A stretch of 11,946 nucleotides of DNA from Woeseia sp. (GTDB lineage: Bacteria > Pseudomonadota > Gammaproteobacteria > Steroidobacterales > Woeseiaceae): the NCBI GenBank assembly GCA_018701055.1, contig JABIUH010000211.1, forward strand, positions 1 to 11,946, given 5' to 3'. The position numbers and the translations under genes are program-made. The stretch's first letter is position 1, and the number at the start of each line of letters is the position of its first letter. Under the pieces are notes generated by a model. The model saw nothing but the letters and a program-made list of their open reading frames with translations. It ran no database searches and had not been told where the DNA came from. Shown in pieces: positions 1 through 9,281 of this stretch.

Positions 1-640
1 CCGGCGCTTTTCCTGAATACGGCTCATTATCACCAACAACAAACCCTTCATCACGAAAGTCCCGAATGAACATTTCCGCGGTCAGTCGATCTCGATCCCA
101 AAGCACCCCAATTTCCCAGGGTCTGGGTTTAGACTTCATGACCGGTGTAAAGCTATGCACGGATACAAACACGGGCTTAATGCCATGCTTAGCCAAGCGT
201 TCGATCTCATGCGTTATTGCACTGTGGTACGACCAATAGATTTCGTTGGCGCGAAGCGCTTTGTCATCTTTCTGAAGATTAGAATTGCCCGGTATAACGA
301 TGCCATCACCGAACTCGAGAAAGGCCCCTGGATCGTTAAGCTGCCGATTACAATCAACAACAAGTCGTGAGTACTCGCAAAGCACGGCAGTAATACCCAG
401 ACTTTCTGCCAACCGCCTGGTTAGCTCACCCGCCCCGATATCCCACGCTAAATGGCAACGACGCGCAGCCAGATCGAGCCCCATCGTGCCGAGAGACGAG
501 GGAAAGCGCCGACTGGCATGGTCGCATACGAGCAGGACGGAAGCGACGGCCTCAGGGTTCTGTAGTGCAAATGCCGCGGGCTCATCTGAACTCAGTAAGG
601 TATCAAGCGGTAGAGGCTTTTCAGTGCCTTCTGTGGGCAT
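1..640 (-). CDS. N-formylglutamate amidohydrolase family protein, C-terminus cut off by the window edge
   Basis: The minus strand is open from an ATG at 640 to base 1, giving 213 residues with no stop, so the C-terminus lies outside the window. The protein reads as the FGase family (N-formylglutamate amidohydrolase, HutG-like), which hydrolyses N-formylglutamate to formate and glutamate at the end of one histidine-degradation route. Visible family blocks are VCDHAS (38-43, probable metal ligand His41), HLAWDIGAGEL (63-73), EYSRL (89-93), VDCNR (95-99), IPGN (116-119), VHSFTP (161-166) and RPWEIGVL (173-180). A TAA codon lies in frame two codons before the ATG, which fixes the start at or after 640. 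No strong Shine-Dalgarno is visible. No other histidine-utilisation gene is in view, so the true substrate is uncertain; many members of this family are generic amidohydrolases. Family assignment is strong and substrate assignment is inference. Confidence 0.85.
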   Translation of the reverse strand, partial: MPTEGTEKPLPLDTLLSSDEPAAFALQNPEAVASVLLVCDHASRRFPSSLGTMGLDLAARRCHLAWDIGAGELTRRLAESLGITAVLCEYSRLVVDCNRQLNDPGAFLEFGDGIVIPGNSNLQKDDKALRANEIYWSYHSAITHEIERLAKHGIKPVFVSVHSFTPVMKSKPRPWEIGVLWDRDRLTAEMFIRDFRDEGFVVGDNEPYSGKAP

Positions 641-677
641 AGTTTATCTGGCAGGGTACATTTCGATAGGAGTGTAC

Positions 678-718
678 CGCATCGTTCACAGAAGGGTGAC
701 TGCGAGCTCGCATCGTTC
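678..718. repeat. 10-bp direct repeat CGCATCGTTC upstream of the amidohydrolase gene
   Basis: The sequence CGCATCGTTC occurs at 678-687 and again at 709-718, with starts 31 bp apart, about three turns of B-DNA. The second copy abuts the palindrome GCGAGCTCGC (702-711). Both copies lie 38 to 78 bases before the amidohydrolase start at 640, inside the gap 641-759. The position and helical phasing suit a two-site operator for a regulator of that gene, but this is inference from spacing alone. Confidence 0.4.
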
Positions 719-759
719 TTCCCCGACCCTACCGCAGCACAATCTATTGAACTTGAGTG

Positions 760-1839
760 CTAAGCACGTCGCGAGGCTATATCGGACTCAGCCCACGGTT
801 CAAACGTCGCAACCGATGTGGGTCGGGCGATATAAAAGCCCTGCGCAAACTCAATCCCTAGCTCACTTAGCTTATCCGATACTACCTTAGACTCTACACG
901 CTCGGCGATCGTCTCTATCCCCATTGCCTGGTCAACCTGGTTAATGGCTTTAACCATACTTTCATCAACCGCATCTTCAGCTACGTTTTGAATAAACTGG
1001 CCGTCAATTTCCAAATAGTCGACGGGTAGATTCTTAAGATAGGTAAATGACGACAAACCACTTCCGAAATCGTCAAGAGAAAACTTGCAACCAAGCTCTT
1101 TCAGAGCCTGCATAAAATGAATCACTCTAGAGAGATTAGATATCGCCGCGGTTTCGGTAATCTCGAAGCATATGGCACCTTCGGGCAATTTCTGTTTCTT
1201 CACTTCATCGATAACAAATTCCAAAAACCGATCTTCACTGAGGGAAGTGCCTGAAAGATTTATTGCAAGCGTAAAGTGTGCAGACTCTGCTTCAGAATTT
1301 CGATCAGCAAGTTGCGTTAATGCCTGGGTAATTACCCAGCGATCCAAAGTCGACATTAAATTATAGCGTTCCGCTGCAGGAATGAATTGATCCGGACCAA
1401 CCAGTTCGCCGCGTTCATCGCGCTTTCGCAGCAGCAACTCATAGTGACCCCGCTCTCGTCTTTTGGCTTTTCCGATGCCTACAATGGGTTGCTAGAATAG
1501 CTCTAGTCGATTCTCTTCCGCCGCGTTGGTTATGCGAGATACCCACTTCATTTCTTCGTGACGCATCGATGCATCACTGTCTTGGTAAAGGTGAATCTGA
1601 TTACGTCCCATATCTTTAGCTGAGTAACAAGCGACGTCGGCGAAACTCATGATGCTCGCAGCATCGACACTATCACTGGAAACCATGACTATACCAATCG
1701 AACATCGCGATTGTATAAGCGTCTTTCCAGTTAAATCGGTGTGCGCCTACGGCGGCAAGAATTGCTTCTGCAACTTCCATCGCCCGATCTTCTGTGCAAC
1801 GTTCGAGGAGTAGACAGCGCTATCTAACCGAACCAGATT
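760..1839 (-). pseudogene. Decayed, 5'-truncated GGDEF-EAL cyclic-di-GMP signalling gene
   Basis: Reading the minus strand from 1839 to 760 in three frames rebuilds the end of a GGDEF domain followed by a whole EAL domain. The remnant begins with LVRL (about 1836-1825), but the GGDEF signature is replaced by two codons (1824-1819). A one-base loss near 1813 moves the reading to LLLERCTEDRAMEVAEAIL. A second shift near 1730 leads into GKTL, SIGIV and ADVACYSAKDMGRN. An in-frame TAG at 1494-1492 then interrupts LELF-QPIV. After it the EAL domain continues in the same frame: YELLLR, INLSG, FEITET, DDFGSG, AERVES and AQGF. The Lys normally found in LKIDG is Glu (LEIDG), which should abolish phosphodiesterase activity. 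Nothing upstream of 1839 resembles the missing front of the GGDEF domain or a sensor domain. The EAL part has no plausible start of its own, because the stretch after the TAG opens at the catalytic motif itself. A dead gene is by far the likeliest reading. Confidence 0.88.
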
Positions 1840-1965
1840 TGGAAACGGTCACTGAACATAACTTACCGAACATTACGACGAACGTACGCACGATAATAAT
1901 TTAATTTTAAATAGTTATGATTCTTTATTGATGAAATCAATTACTATCGATTGCGTGCAATGATA

Positions 1966-2538
1966 CTAGTTTGATGGCGTAGCTGGCATTGAAACTACTA
2001 CCTCAGCGTCCGGACCTTGCTTCACTTCACCATTGATGGGCAATGATGTGGGCGCGCGGCCAACTTTTATTGGAATGGCCATTGAACGAATCATGGTTCC
2101 CATCGGGGCCTTTACTTCGGCCGAGACGTTAATATAAAGCCGCCCTTCGCGCTGTGGCACAACGGTGAGTTGCTGCAAACTCCCGGCACTCGGGTCAATT
2201 ATTTCCAATCGCTCCACTTGTCCGTCCTGAAAAATCAGGGCGCTTTGATCATTGATGCTGTAATGAACTTGCAAAGGTCCCGCGGACGAGGTCACAACAA
2301 CATTAATGGACACTGGCACACCTACAATCGGGTTGCCGATCACTTCGTAGCTAATCTCTACCGGTGCCCCGGGTTTGCCAATTGCCTGCGTTCCAGAAGA
2401 GGACACCATTGGAACGGAACTATCGACATCCACCGTTGCGGCAACATAGTCTGTCACTGCAGGCGGTGCTTCAGCCTGGCATCCCATCAAGCTGAGTGAA
2501 AATACGGCCAACAAAGCAGCAGTTTTAAGTTTAGTCAT
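1966..2538 (-). CDS. Small lipoprotein of unknown function
   Basis: This 190-residue protein begins with a lysine-bearing n-region, a hydrophobic stretch and the lipobox LMGC, with acylated Cys20 followed by Gln, so it should be sorted to the outer membrane. The ATG at 2538 is chosen because it gives a normal signal peptide; an in-frame TTG at 2550 would add four residues. After a short linker the mature part alternates hydrophobic residues in a beta-sandwich-like way (VEISYEVIG, VSINVVVTS, LYINVSAEV, MAIPIKVG). It contains no cysteine after the lipobox and no catalytic motif I can name. It lies 25 bases after the stop of the metallopeptidase-like lipoprotein gene on the same strand, so the two are probably co-transcribed. 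It may be a partner, chaperone or inhibitor of that peptidase, but this is only a guess from context. No family was recognised. Confidence 0.85.
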   Translation of the reverse strand: MTKLKTAALLAVFSLSLMGCQAEAPPAVTDYVAATVDVDSSVPMVSSSGTQAIGKPGAPVEISYEVIGNPIVGVPVSINVVVTSSAGPLQVHYSINDQSALIFQDGQVERLEIIDPSAGSLQQLTVVPQREGRLYINVSAEVKAPMGTMIRSMAIPIKVGRAPTSLPINGEVKQGPDAEVVVSMPATPSN

Positions 2539-2563
2539 GAGTGAATCCAATAATGATTAAGGT

Positions 2564-4354
<1,791 letters not shown>

Positions 4355-4355
4355 T

Positions 4356-4360
4356 CTCCT
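4356..4360 (-). promoter_or_regulatory. Shine-Dalgarno AGGAG before the metallopeptidase gene
   Basis: AGGAG occupies 4360-4356 on the minus strand. It sits only one base before ATG 4354 but seven bases before an in-frame TTG at 4348. The spacing favours TTG as the real initiation codon. The signal peptide and lipobox are intact with either start. Confidence 0.6.
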
Positions 4361-4409
4361 ATGAAGCAATCGATGCGCCAAATTAATGCGATAGTTCTTA
4401 CTGCATGCG

Positions 4410-4439
4410 ATCATATCTGGCAATTCCCCGCTAAAACAA
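4410..4439 (-). promoter_or_regulatory. Sigma70-like promoter for the two-lipoprotein operon
   Basis: On the minus strand TTGTTT (4439-4434) and TATGAT (4415-4410) are separated by 18 bases. They match the -35 and -10 consensus at four and five of six positions. A transcript would start near 4403, leaving a leader of about 50 bases before the AGGAG and start codon. This is read by eye. Confidence 0.5.
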
Positions 4440-4584
4440 GGTTATATCCGTCATTATTAAGCGACAAAACTATTCTGCTGCCCTGTTAGTGCGACACAAT
4501 TCCTGTTTCAAAGTAGCGTTTTGATAGAATCTTCAAACTTAGATGGCCGTCTGACCGGATGGTTGCAACAACGGCAAAAAATCT

Positions 4585-5595
4585 ATGCAAAACAAGACAA
4601 TATTGGTGACGGGTGGCGCTGGATATATCGGCAGCCACGTGGTGCGACAGCTCGGAGCAGCAGGCGAAAACGTCGTCACTCTGGATAATCTGTCCACGGG
4701 CTTTGCAGCAGCAGTCACCGCCGGCGAGCTCGTCGTAGGCGACACCGGTGATGCGGCTCTCCTGGAGAAACTTTTCACCGATCACGATATTGATACCGTC
4801 ATGCACTTCGCCGCGCACACAATCGTCCCAGAATCTGTCGCCGAACCACTGAAATATTACGGTAACAACACGGCCAACAGTCGGACGCTGCTCGAAATCA
4901 GCCACAAACACGGCGTCAAGAACATTGTCTTTTCTTCGACCGCTGCGGTCTATGGTATTCCAGAAGACGGCCACGCATCCGAGGACACACCCACACTGCC
5001 TATAAATCCGTATGGCACATCGAAGCTGATGACGGAATGGATGTTACGTGACCTGAGCCTGGCCGGTGGACCTGCTTACGTTGCCCTACGATATTTCAAT
5101 GTTGCCGGCTGCGAGCCGAGTGGGACGATCGGACAATCCACACCAAAAGCCACTTTGCTGGTAAAAGTTGCCTGCGAAGCCGCTGTCGGAAAACGCGATC
5201 AGGTGTATGTGTTTGGCACCGACTATCCGACACCGGATGGCACAGGTTTACGCGACTACATACACGTCGACGATCTGGCAACTGCCCATCTCGATGCATT
5301 GACTTATCTTCGTGGCGGCGGTGATTCGACCGTTCTGAATTGTGGTTATGGACACGGTTATAGCGTCCGCGAAGTACTGCTCGCAGTAGAAGCTGCAAAT
5401 GACGCACCGTTAAAGATTGTCGACAAACCAAGACGAGCAGGCGATCCGCCAGAATTGGTAGCTGTCGCCGATCGAGCCCGACAAACGCTCGGCTGGACGC
5501 CAAAATATGACGATCTTGATACGATCGTTCGAACGGCGCTCGCGTGGGAACGAAAACTTGCAGCGAAGGATCCTGATGCTTATTGGGCGGATTAA
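4585..5595 (+). CDS. galE: UDP-glucose 4-epimerase GalE
   Basis: This 336-residue protein is a complete GalE of usual length (E. coli GalE is 338). It interconverts UDP-glucose and UDP-galactose in the cytoplasm, feeding galactose metabolism and synthesis of lipopolysaccharide, capsule or exopolysaccharide. The NAD-binding glycine motif GGAGYIGSH is at 10-18, followed by DNLSTG (34-39) and HFAAH (74-78). The extended SDR active site is present: Thr119 in FSSTAAVYG aligns with the catalytic Ser124 of the E. coli enzyme, and Tyr143 and Lys147 form YGTSK. Further family blocks are LRYFNVAG and GTGLRDYIHVDDLA. The gene stands divergent from the lipoprotein operon, with 230 bases between the starts and no clear Shine-Dalgarno. 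No other leloir gene is adjacent. Together with prsR further right it hints at a polysaccharide role, which is inference. Some GalE homologues accept N-acetylated sugars, which cannot be judged here. Confidence 0.95.
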   Translation: MQNKTILVTGGAGYIGSHVVRQLGAAGENVVTLDNLSTGFAAAVTAGELVVGDTGDAALLEKLFTDHDIDTVMHFAAHTIVPESVAEPLKYYGNNTANSRTLLEISHKHGVKNIVFSSTAAVYGIPEDGHASEDTPTLPINPYGTSKLMTEWMLRDLSLAGGPAYVALRYFNVAGCEPSGTIGQSTPKATLLVKVACEAAVGKRDQVYVFGTDYPTPDGTGLRDYIHVDDLATAHLDALTYLRGGGDSTVLNCGYGHGYSVREVLLAVEAANDAPLKIVDKPRRAGDPPELVAVADRARQTLGWTPKYDDLDTIVRTALAWERKLAAKDPDAYWAD

Positions 5596-5670
5596 TTTGG
5601 CCAATTCCGACACTTACAACCCGGTGCTACACTGCGATCTATCAAACCTATCTTGTTGGTCCACTAGGTC

Positions 5671-7137
5671 ATGAAATTCCCTCGCCCAAAGTCGCTCAAT
5701 GGCCTGATTCTGGTTGGCTTCTGTTTGGTCGCATTGCCGCTTCTTATCGCAATCATGTGGGCTCTCGTTAATCTCGACCGACTCGCTGAACAAAGTGAGC
5801 AACTGATAGTCACTGGAATTACGGCCGCTGAGGACAATCGATTGCTGTCCGAACAAGTGGCTTCTCTCGAACGGGTCGCACGCCAGTACATCGTCCTACG
5901 CAATGAAGACAGCCTGGTTCTTCTGCAGCAAGACGCCGCAGGGCTTGAGAAGCACATCAAGAAAATGGCACCACTGGCCGAAAAAGCGAATGCCGATTCT
6001 TCCGCGCGTTCAATTCTATTATCTGCACGACGAGTGGTTCGTAAGCTTGCTGAGGAGGAATTATCGGAAGCGGCCAACGAGGAAGTCGTTGCTGAGTTTG
6101 CGGTGCTGCGGCAACGCGTAACGCGGCTATCGCTAACCTTAAGCAATCACATTGAACTCGAGTTGAATCGATTGCAGGAAAGTACACGTCACGCAAAACA
6201 GGTGTCCGCGTGGCAGACAGCAGCGCTTGTACCAGGAACTATAATATTGGTGCTGTTCTTCACCTTACTTGTCGCAAGGCCCATTCGACAAATAGACCGA
6301 GCAATCGCGCAACTCGGAAAAAGTGGTTTCTCTAAGCCAATCGACGTGCAGGGACCGAGTGATTTAGAACGACTTGGGCGACAGTTGGAATGGCTTCGGT
6401 TACGCCTATTAGAACTCGCGCAAGAAAAAAACCGTTTCCTACGACATATGTCCCACGAACTGAAAACACCATTAGCCAACATCCGCGAGGGAACAGAACT
6501 GCTCCTCGATGGCACCGTTGGCGAATTAGCACAACCGCAACGAGAAGTCACGGACATCCTGCGACTCAACGGCCTGAAGCTGCAGCAACTCATCGAGAAC
6601 TTATTGAGCTTCAGTGCCTGGCAATCAAAAAACGAAGTGCTGACCTTGTCTGACTTTCCGCTTCGGGCATTAGTGATCGCAGCCGCAAAAGCACAGCGAC
6701 TGGCGCTAAAGGCAGCAAAAATTCAGCTCAAACTGGATGTTGAAGACATTGTGATAACCGCCGATCGCGACAAAATGCGCACGGTCTTGGATAATTTACT
6801 TTCAAATTCGGTCAAATTTACGCCAACAGACGGGATCGTCACAATACGAGCAAAATCGACACCGGCCAGTTTTATGCTTGAATTTGCAGATACGGGTCCC
6901 GGCATTCCTCATGATGAGACGCCGCGGATATTTGAGGCATTTTTTCAAGGCACCCAGGAGCAAGGTGGTCACATTGCAGGTACGGGAATCGGCTTGTCGG
7001 TTGTATTAGAGTGCATACAAGCCCACGATGGATCTGTAGAGTTAGTCAATACAGACGAATTTTCCGGAGCACATTTTCAGATACATATTCCGCAAAAGCG
7101 AGAAGCAGCAAATCAATGGATTGCGGCCAATGCGTAA
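5671..7137 (+). CDS. glrK: Sensor histidine kinase GlrK (QseE)
   Basis: This 488-residue inner-membrane kinase is the sensor of the GlrK/GlrR two-component system. Transmembrane helix one spans about 11-32. A helical, heptad-rich periplasmic region follows (about 33-183), and helix two lies at about 184-203. A HAMP domain begins at ARPIRQID (202-209). The dimerisation helix carries the phospho-acceptor His262 in HMSHELKTPLANIREG. The ATPase domain has the N box DNLLSNS (374-380), G1 box DTGPGIP (407-413), F box IFEAFF (420-425) and G2 box GTGIGL (437-442), so all catalytic parts are intact. Identification as GlrK rather than a generic kinase rests on the domain plan and on the genes that follow, qseG and glrR, which are diagnostic. 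It begins 75 bases after galE, with AGG two bases before the ATG. Its stop codon lies inside the start of qseG. Confidence 0.92.
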   Translation: MKFPRPKSLNGLILVGFCLVALPLLIAIMWALVNLDRLAEQSEQLIVTGITAAEDNRLLSEQVASLERVARQYIVLRNEDSLVLLQQDAAGLEKHIKKMAPLAEKANADSSARSILLSARRVVRKLAEEELSEAANEEVVAEFAVLRQRVTRLSLTLSNHIELELNRLQESTRHAKQVSAWQTAALVPGTIILVLFFTLLVARPIRQIDRAIAQLGKSGFSKPIDVQGPSDLERLGRQLEWLRLRLLELAQEKNRFLRHMSHELKTPLANIREGTELLLDGTVGELAQPQREVTDILRLNGLKLQQLIENLLSFSAWQSKNEVLTLSDFPLRALVIAAAKAQRLALKAAKIQLKLDVEDIVITADRDKMRTVLDNLLSNSVKFTPTDGIVTIRAKSTPASFMLEFADTGPGIPHDETPRIFEAFFQGTQEQGGHIAGTGIGLSVVLECIQAHDGSVELVNTDEFSGAHFQIHIPQKREAANQWIAANA

Positions 7138-7762
7138 AGACTTAGTCAGATTGCGAGTTGTTTGCATCACCATTTTGGTGGCGCTAACTGCCTCCGGCTG
7201 CGAAACAACCAGCGATTGGTTGAAGGGTCGACGTACAGCTGAAGCAGACGACTCCGTCATCCTTGGCGCACCTGAAATAAATTCATATCTGACCGAACTC
7301 CATTCGCTGGTGAGTGGTGACCCCGCGACGCAGGCTGAAATATTTGCTGATTCAGAAGCCGCGGCTCAACTAACACCTGGCACATCCACAAGACTTCGAT
7401 TTGCCTTGGTATTAGCCACGCCCGGCCATAGCGAATCCGACGGAATCAAAGCACAAAGCATGTTACGTGAGTTGTTAGCACAGATTGAACTCATGACGAA
7501 TTCTGAGATTGCCTTGGCGACCATAATCTTGAAGGATGTTGAAGCTCGCACTGTCTTAGACAACGAGGCACGTCGCTTACGCAGCGAAAATTCGCGCGCG
7601 GCAAAGACCGAGGAAGCCGCAATTGTCCGACGAATCAATCGAGTAGAGACAGAAAACCGCCGCTTGCGTGAGTCGTTAGCGGACGCTGAAGCCAAACTCG
7701 AAGCCATTACGACGATCGAGCGTTCGATTCGCGAACAGGCCGGCGATACCGATCCGCGCTAG
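7130..7762 (+). CDS. qseG: QseG-like lipoprotein of the GlrK/GlrR system
   Basis: This 210-residue lipoprotein has a short basic n-region, a hydrophobic core and the lipobox ASGC with Cys24, followed by Glu, so outer-membrane sorting is expected. The last third (about residues 135-205) is a strongly charged helix with heptad spacing (RRINRVETENRRLRES), a clear coiled coil. In enterobacteria QseG is an outer-membrane lipoprotein that binds the sensor QseE/GlrK and promotes signalling in response to envelope state. The position here, between kinase and regulator, matches. Sequence likeness to enterobacterial QseG is low, as expected for a fast-changing family, so the name depends mostly on context and architecture. 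The ATG at 7130 overlaps the kinase gene by eight bases, implying translational coupling. An upstream TTG at 7121 is possible but unnecessary. Confidence 0.82.
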   Translation: MRKDLVRLRVVCITILVALTASGCETTSDWLKGRRTAEADDSVILGAPEINSYLTELHSLVSGDPATQAEIFADSEAAAQLTPGTSTRLRFALVLATPGHSESDGIKAQSMLRELLAQIELMTNSEIALATIILKDVEARTVLDNEARRLRSENSRAAKTEEAAIVRRINRVETENRRLRESLADAEAKLEAITTIERSIREQAGDTDPR

Positions 7763-7834
7763 TCCGTATGCCCGATATCAATCGGATGCAACGAAACCCA
7801 CCGGCATTTCACAGCTCCGAGCCAAGGCATTCGA

Positions 7835-7840
7835 TATAAT
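7835..7840 (+). promoter_or_regulatory. Possible -10 element (TATAAT) before glrR
   Basis: The 108-base gap between qseG and glrR contains a perfect TATAAT at 7835-7840, about 30 bases before the glrR start. No good -35 hexamer stands 16-18 bases upstream; the nearest, TTCACA at 7808-7813, is 21 bases away. It may be a weak internal promoter letting the regulator be made separately from the kinase. A small inverted repeat, CCGAT/ATCGG (7772-7785), precedes it without a T-run. Confidence 0.3.
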
Positions 7841-7870
7841 CTTAGTTCTTATCAATACTCCGTAATTACT

Positions 7871-9223
7871 ATGCCAAGCAATAAAACTGAATCAAAAGGT
7901 AAAATTCTACTGGTCGACGATGACCCGGGACTTTTGCGACTGCTAAGTATTCGACTCCGAGCGGAAGACTACCAAGTTGAGGCTGTTGAGAGCGCGCACA
8001 AGGCGCTCGCGGTACTGCATCGATTCCGACCGGATCTTGTGGTGACCGACCTAAAGATGGACAGGATGGATGGCATTGGCCTCCTCAAAGAATTACAAAA
8101 AAAGTCTCCGGGCTTACGCGTGGTCATCATAACGGCCCATGGCACCATCCCGGATGCAGTTACGGCGACGCAGGGTGGCGCATTCGGATTTCTGACCAAA
8201 CCTATCGACAAAGATGAGTTGATGGATACGGTTGAACGCGCAATGAAAGTTTCGGGTTCAGCAGAAGTTGATGATGACTGGGCTTCCAAAATCATCACAC
8301 GCAATCAGAAACTAAAAGAAATATTGGCACAATCGAAAATGGTGGCAGCCACTGATGCACGCGTCTTGATAACGGGACACAGCGGCACCGGCAAGGAATT
8401 ACTCGCACAAGCCATTCACCAGGCAAGCCCAAGACAAGACAAACCATTTGTCGCGATCAATTGCAGTGCAATGGCTGAAAACCTTCTCGAGTCCGAACTG
8501 TTCGGTCATATGAAGGGCGCATTCACAGGCGCTACTCGAAACCACGACGGTCTGTTTCAGTCGGCAGAAGGCGGTACATTGTTGCTCGATGAGATCGGCG
8601 ACATGCCAATGCGTCTGCAAGTAAAATTGTTACGCGTTTTACAAGAGCATCATGTACGACCGGTTGGCAGCATCGAAGCCGTTCAAGTTGACGTGAGGGT
8701 GATTTCTGCGACGCATAGAGATCTTCCGACAATGCTGCAGGACGGTAGTTTTCGTGAAGATCTTTACTATCGGCTCAACGTCGTCAATATTAGACTGCCG
8801 ATGCTCGACGAGCGTCGAGAAGACATCCCTCTGCTTGTCTCGCACTTTTTACAGCAGATTGCGTCGGAAGCGGGTCAGGAGAGAAAAGTTTACGCGCCAG
8901 AGGCCGTTGAATTATTAGTTACGGCAGAATGGCCTGGCAATATTCGTCAGCTTTACAACATTATCAGGCAAAACGTTGTCTTGTCCCGCTCCCCCGTTAT
9001 TAGTGGTGCGCTGGTGCAATCGTCTCTTGGTGAACATGCCGGTAAGCTTGCATCGTTCTCCGATGCACGCGACGAATTTACCCGCAATTACCTATCGCAG
9101 ATTCTGCAGATCACGGTCGGCAACGTGAGTCAGGCCGCGCGCTTGGCCAAACGTAATCGAACTGACTTCTACAAATTACTCGCGCGGCATGATCTAAATC
9201 CTGATTCCTTCAAGACCCGCTAA
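7871..9223 (+). CDS. glrR: Sigma54-dependent response regulator GlrR (QseF)
   Basis: This 450-residue NtrC-class activator is phosphorylated by GlrK and drives RNA polymerase sigma54 transcription. The receiver domain (about 10-125) has the acidic pocket DDDPG (16-20), phospho-acceptor Asp60 in VVTDLKMD and Lys110 in FLTKP. The AAA+ domain has Walker A GHSGTGKE (169-176), the sigma54 contact loop GAFTGA (216-221), Walker B LLLDE (237-241) and the FREDLYYRLNVV block. The C-terminal Fis-type helix-turn-helix (about 410-450) reads GNVSQAARLAKRNRTDFYKLL. TAHGTIPDAV and NRTDFYKLLARHDL match what I recall of E. coli GlrR closely, which separates it from NtrC, ZraR and PrsR. In E. coli it activates the small RNA gene glmY and rpoE. 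No sigma54 promoter (TGGC-N7-TTGC) was seen by eye in the gaps of this window, so its targets are probably elsewhere. No strong Shine-Dalgarno precedes the ATG. Confidence 0.94.
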   Translation: MPSNKTESKGKILLVDDDPGLLRLLSIRLRAEDYQVEAVESAHKALAVLHRFRPDLVVTDLKMDRMDGIGLLKELQKKSPGLRVVIITAHGTIPDAVTATQGGAFGFLTKPIDKDELMDTVERAMKVSGSAEVDDDWASKIITRNQKLKEILAQSKMVAATDARVLITGHSGTGKELLAQAIHQASPRQDKPFVAINCSAMAENLLESELFGHMKGAFTGATRNHDGLFQSAEGGTLLLDEIGDMPMRLQVKLLRVLQEHHVRPVGSIEAVQVDVRVISATHRDLPTMLQDGSFREDLYYRLNVVNIRLPMLDERREDIPLLVSHFLQQIASEAGQERKVYAPEAVELLVTAEWPGNIRQLYNIIRQNVVLSRSPVISGALVQSSLGEHAGKLASFSDARDEFTRNYLSQILQITVGNVSQAARLAKRNRTDFYKLLARHDLNPDSFKTR

Positions 9224-9226
9224 AAA

Positions 9227-9253
9227 TCGGCACTAAGCGGTATACTGTGCCGA
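9227..9253. repeat. Perfect 7-bp inverted repeat after glrR
   Basis: TCGGCAC (9227-9233) and GTGCCGA (9247-9253) are perfect inverted copies with a 13-base loop that contains TATACT. Five A residues stand just before the left arm, so only on the minus strand would the hairpin be followed by a T-run. It may be a terminator for antisense transcription or an operator over a -10-like TATACT that serves the next gene. It is not a good terminator for glrR. Confidence 0.35.
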
Positions 9254-9269
9254 CACGTGCCAATAGTGT

Positions 9270-9274
9270 GGGGA
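9270..9274 (+). promoter_or_regulatory. Shine-Dalgarno-like GGGGA favouring a TTG start
   Basis: GGGGA lies seven bases before the TTG at 9282, whereas no ribosome-binding sequence precedes the in-frame ATG at 9306. This decides, weakly, for the TTG start of the DUF6152-type gene. Confidence 0.4.
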
Positions 9275-9281
9275 ATCCGCG

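Noticed and set aside
285..890. Long plus-strand open frame (201 codons) across the left end
   Set aside because: It is antisense to the N-formylglutamate amidohydrolase gene and the end of the EAL remnant, which show clear family motifs. The predicted protein has low-complexity Ser/Arg composition typical of a shadow frame.
760..1437. A free-standing EAL phosphodiesterase gene
   Set aside because: The stretch would start at a TTG inside the catalytic motif with no ribosome-binding site, lacks the first strand of the fold, and has the catalytic Lys replaced.
1927..1961. Two small inverted repeats (ATTGAT/ATCAAT and ATTGC/GCAAT) after the small lipoprotein gene
   Set aside because: The stems are short and AT-rich, one has a loop of only two bases, and no T-run follows on the minus strand. 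They are not convincing as a terminator. The AT-rich gap 1840-1965 otherwise holds nothing recognisable.
4461..4496. GCGACA repeated 30 bases apart before galE
   Set aside because: Only six bases match exactly, which is common by chance in a gap of this size.
4486..4974. Minus-strand open frame of 162 codons over the start of galE
   Set aside because: It is antisense to the conserved NAD-binding region of galE and shows no domain pattern.
5596..5670. A glmY-like small RNA upstream of glrK
   Set aside because: The gap is only 75 bases, too short for a promoter, activator sites and an sRNA, and no sigma54 promoter pattern is present.
5664..6146. Minus-strand frame of 160 codons inside the kinase gene
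   Set aside because: It is an Arg/Ser-rich shadow of the heptad-rich periplasmic region of GlrK.
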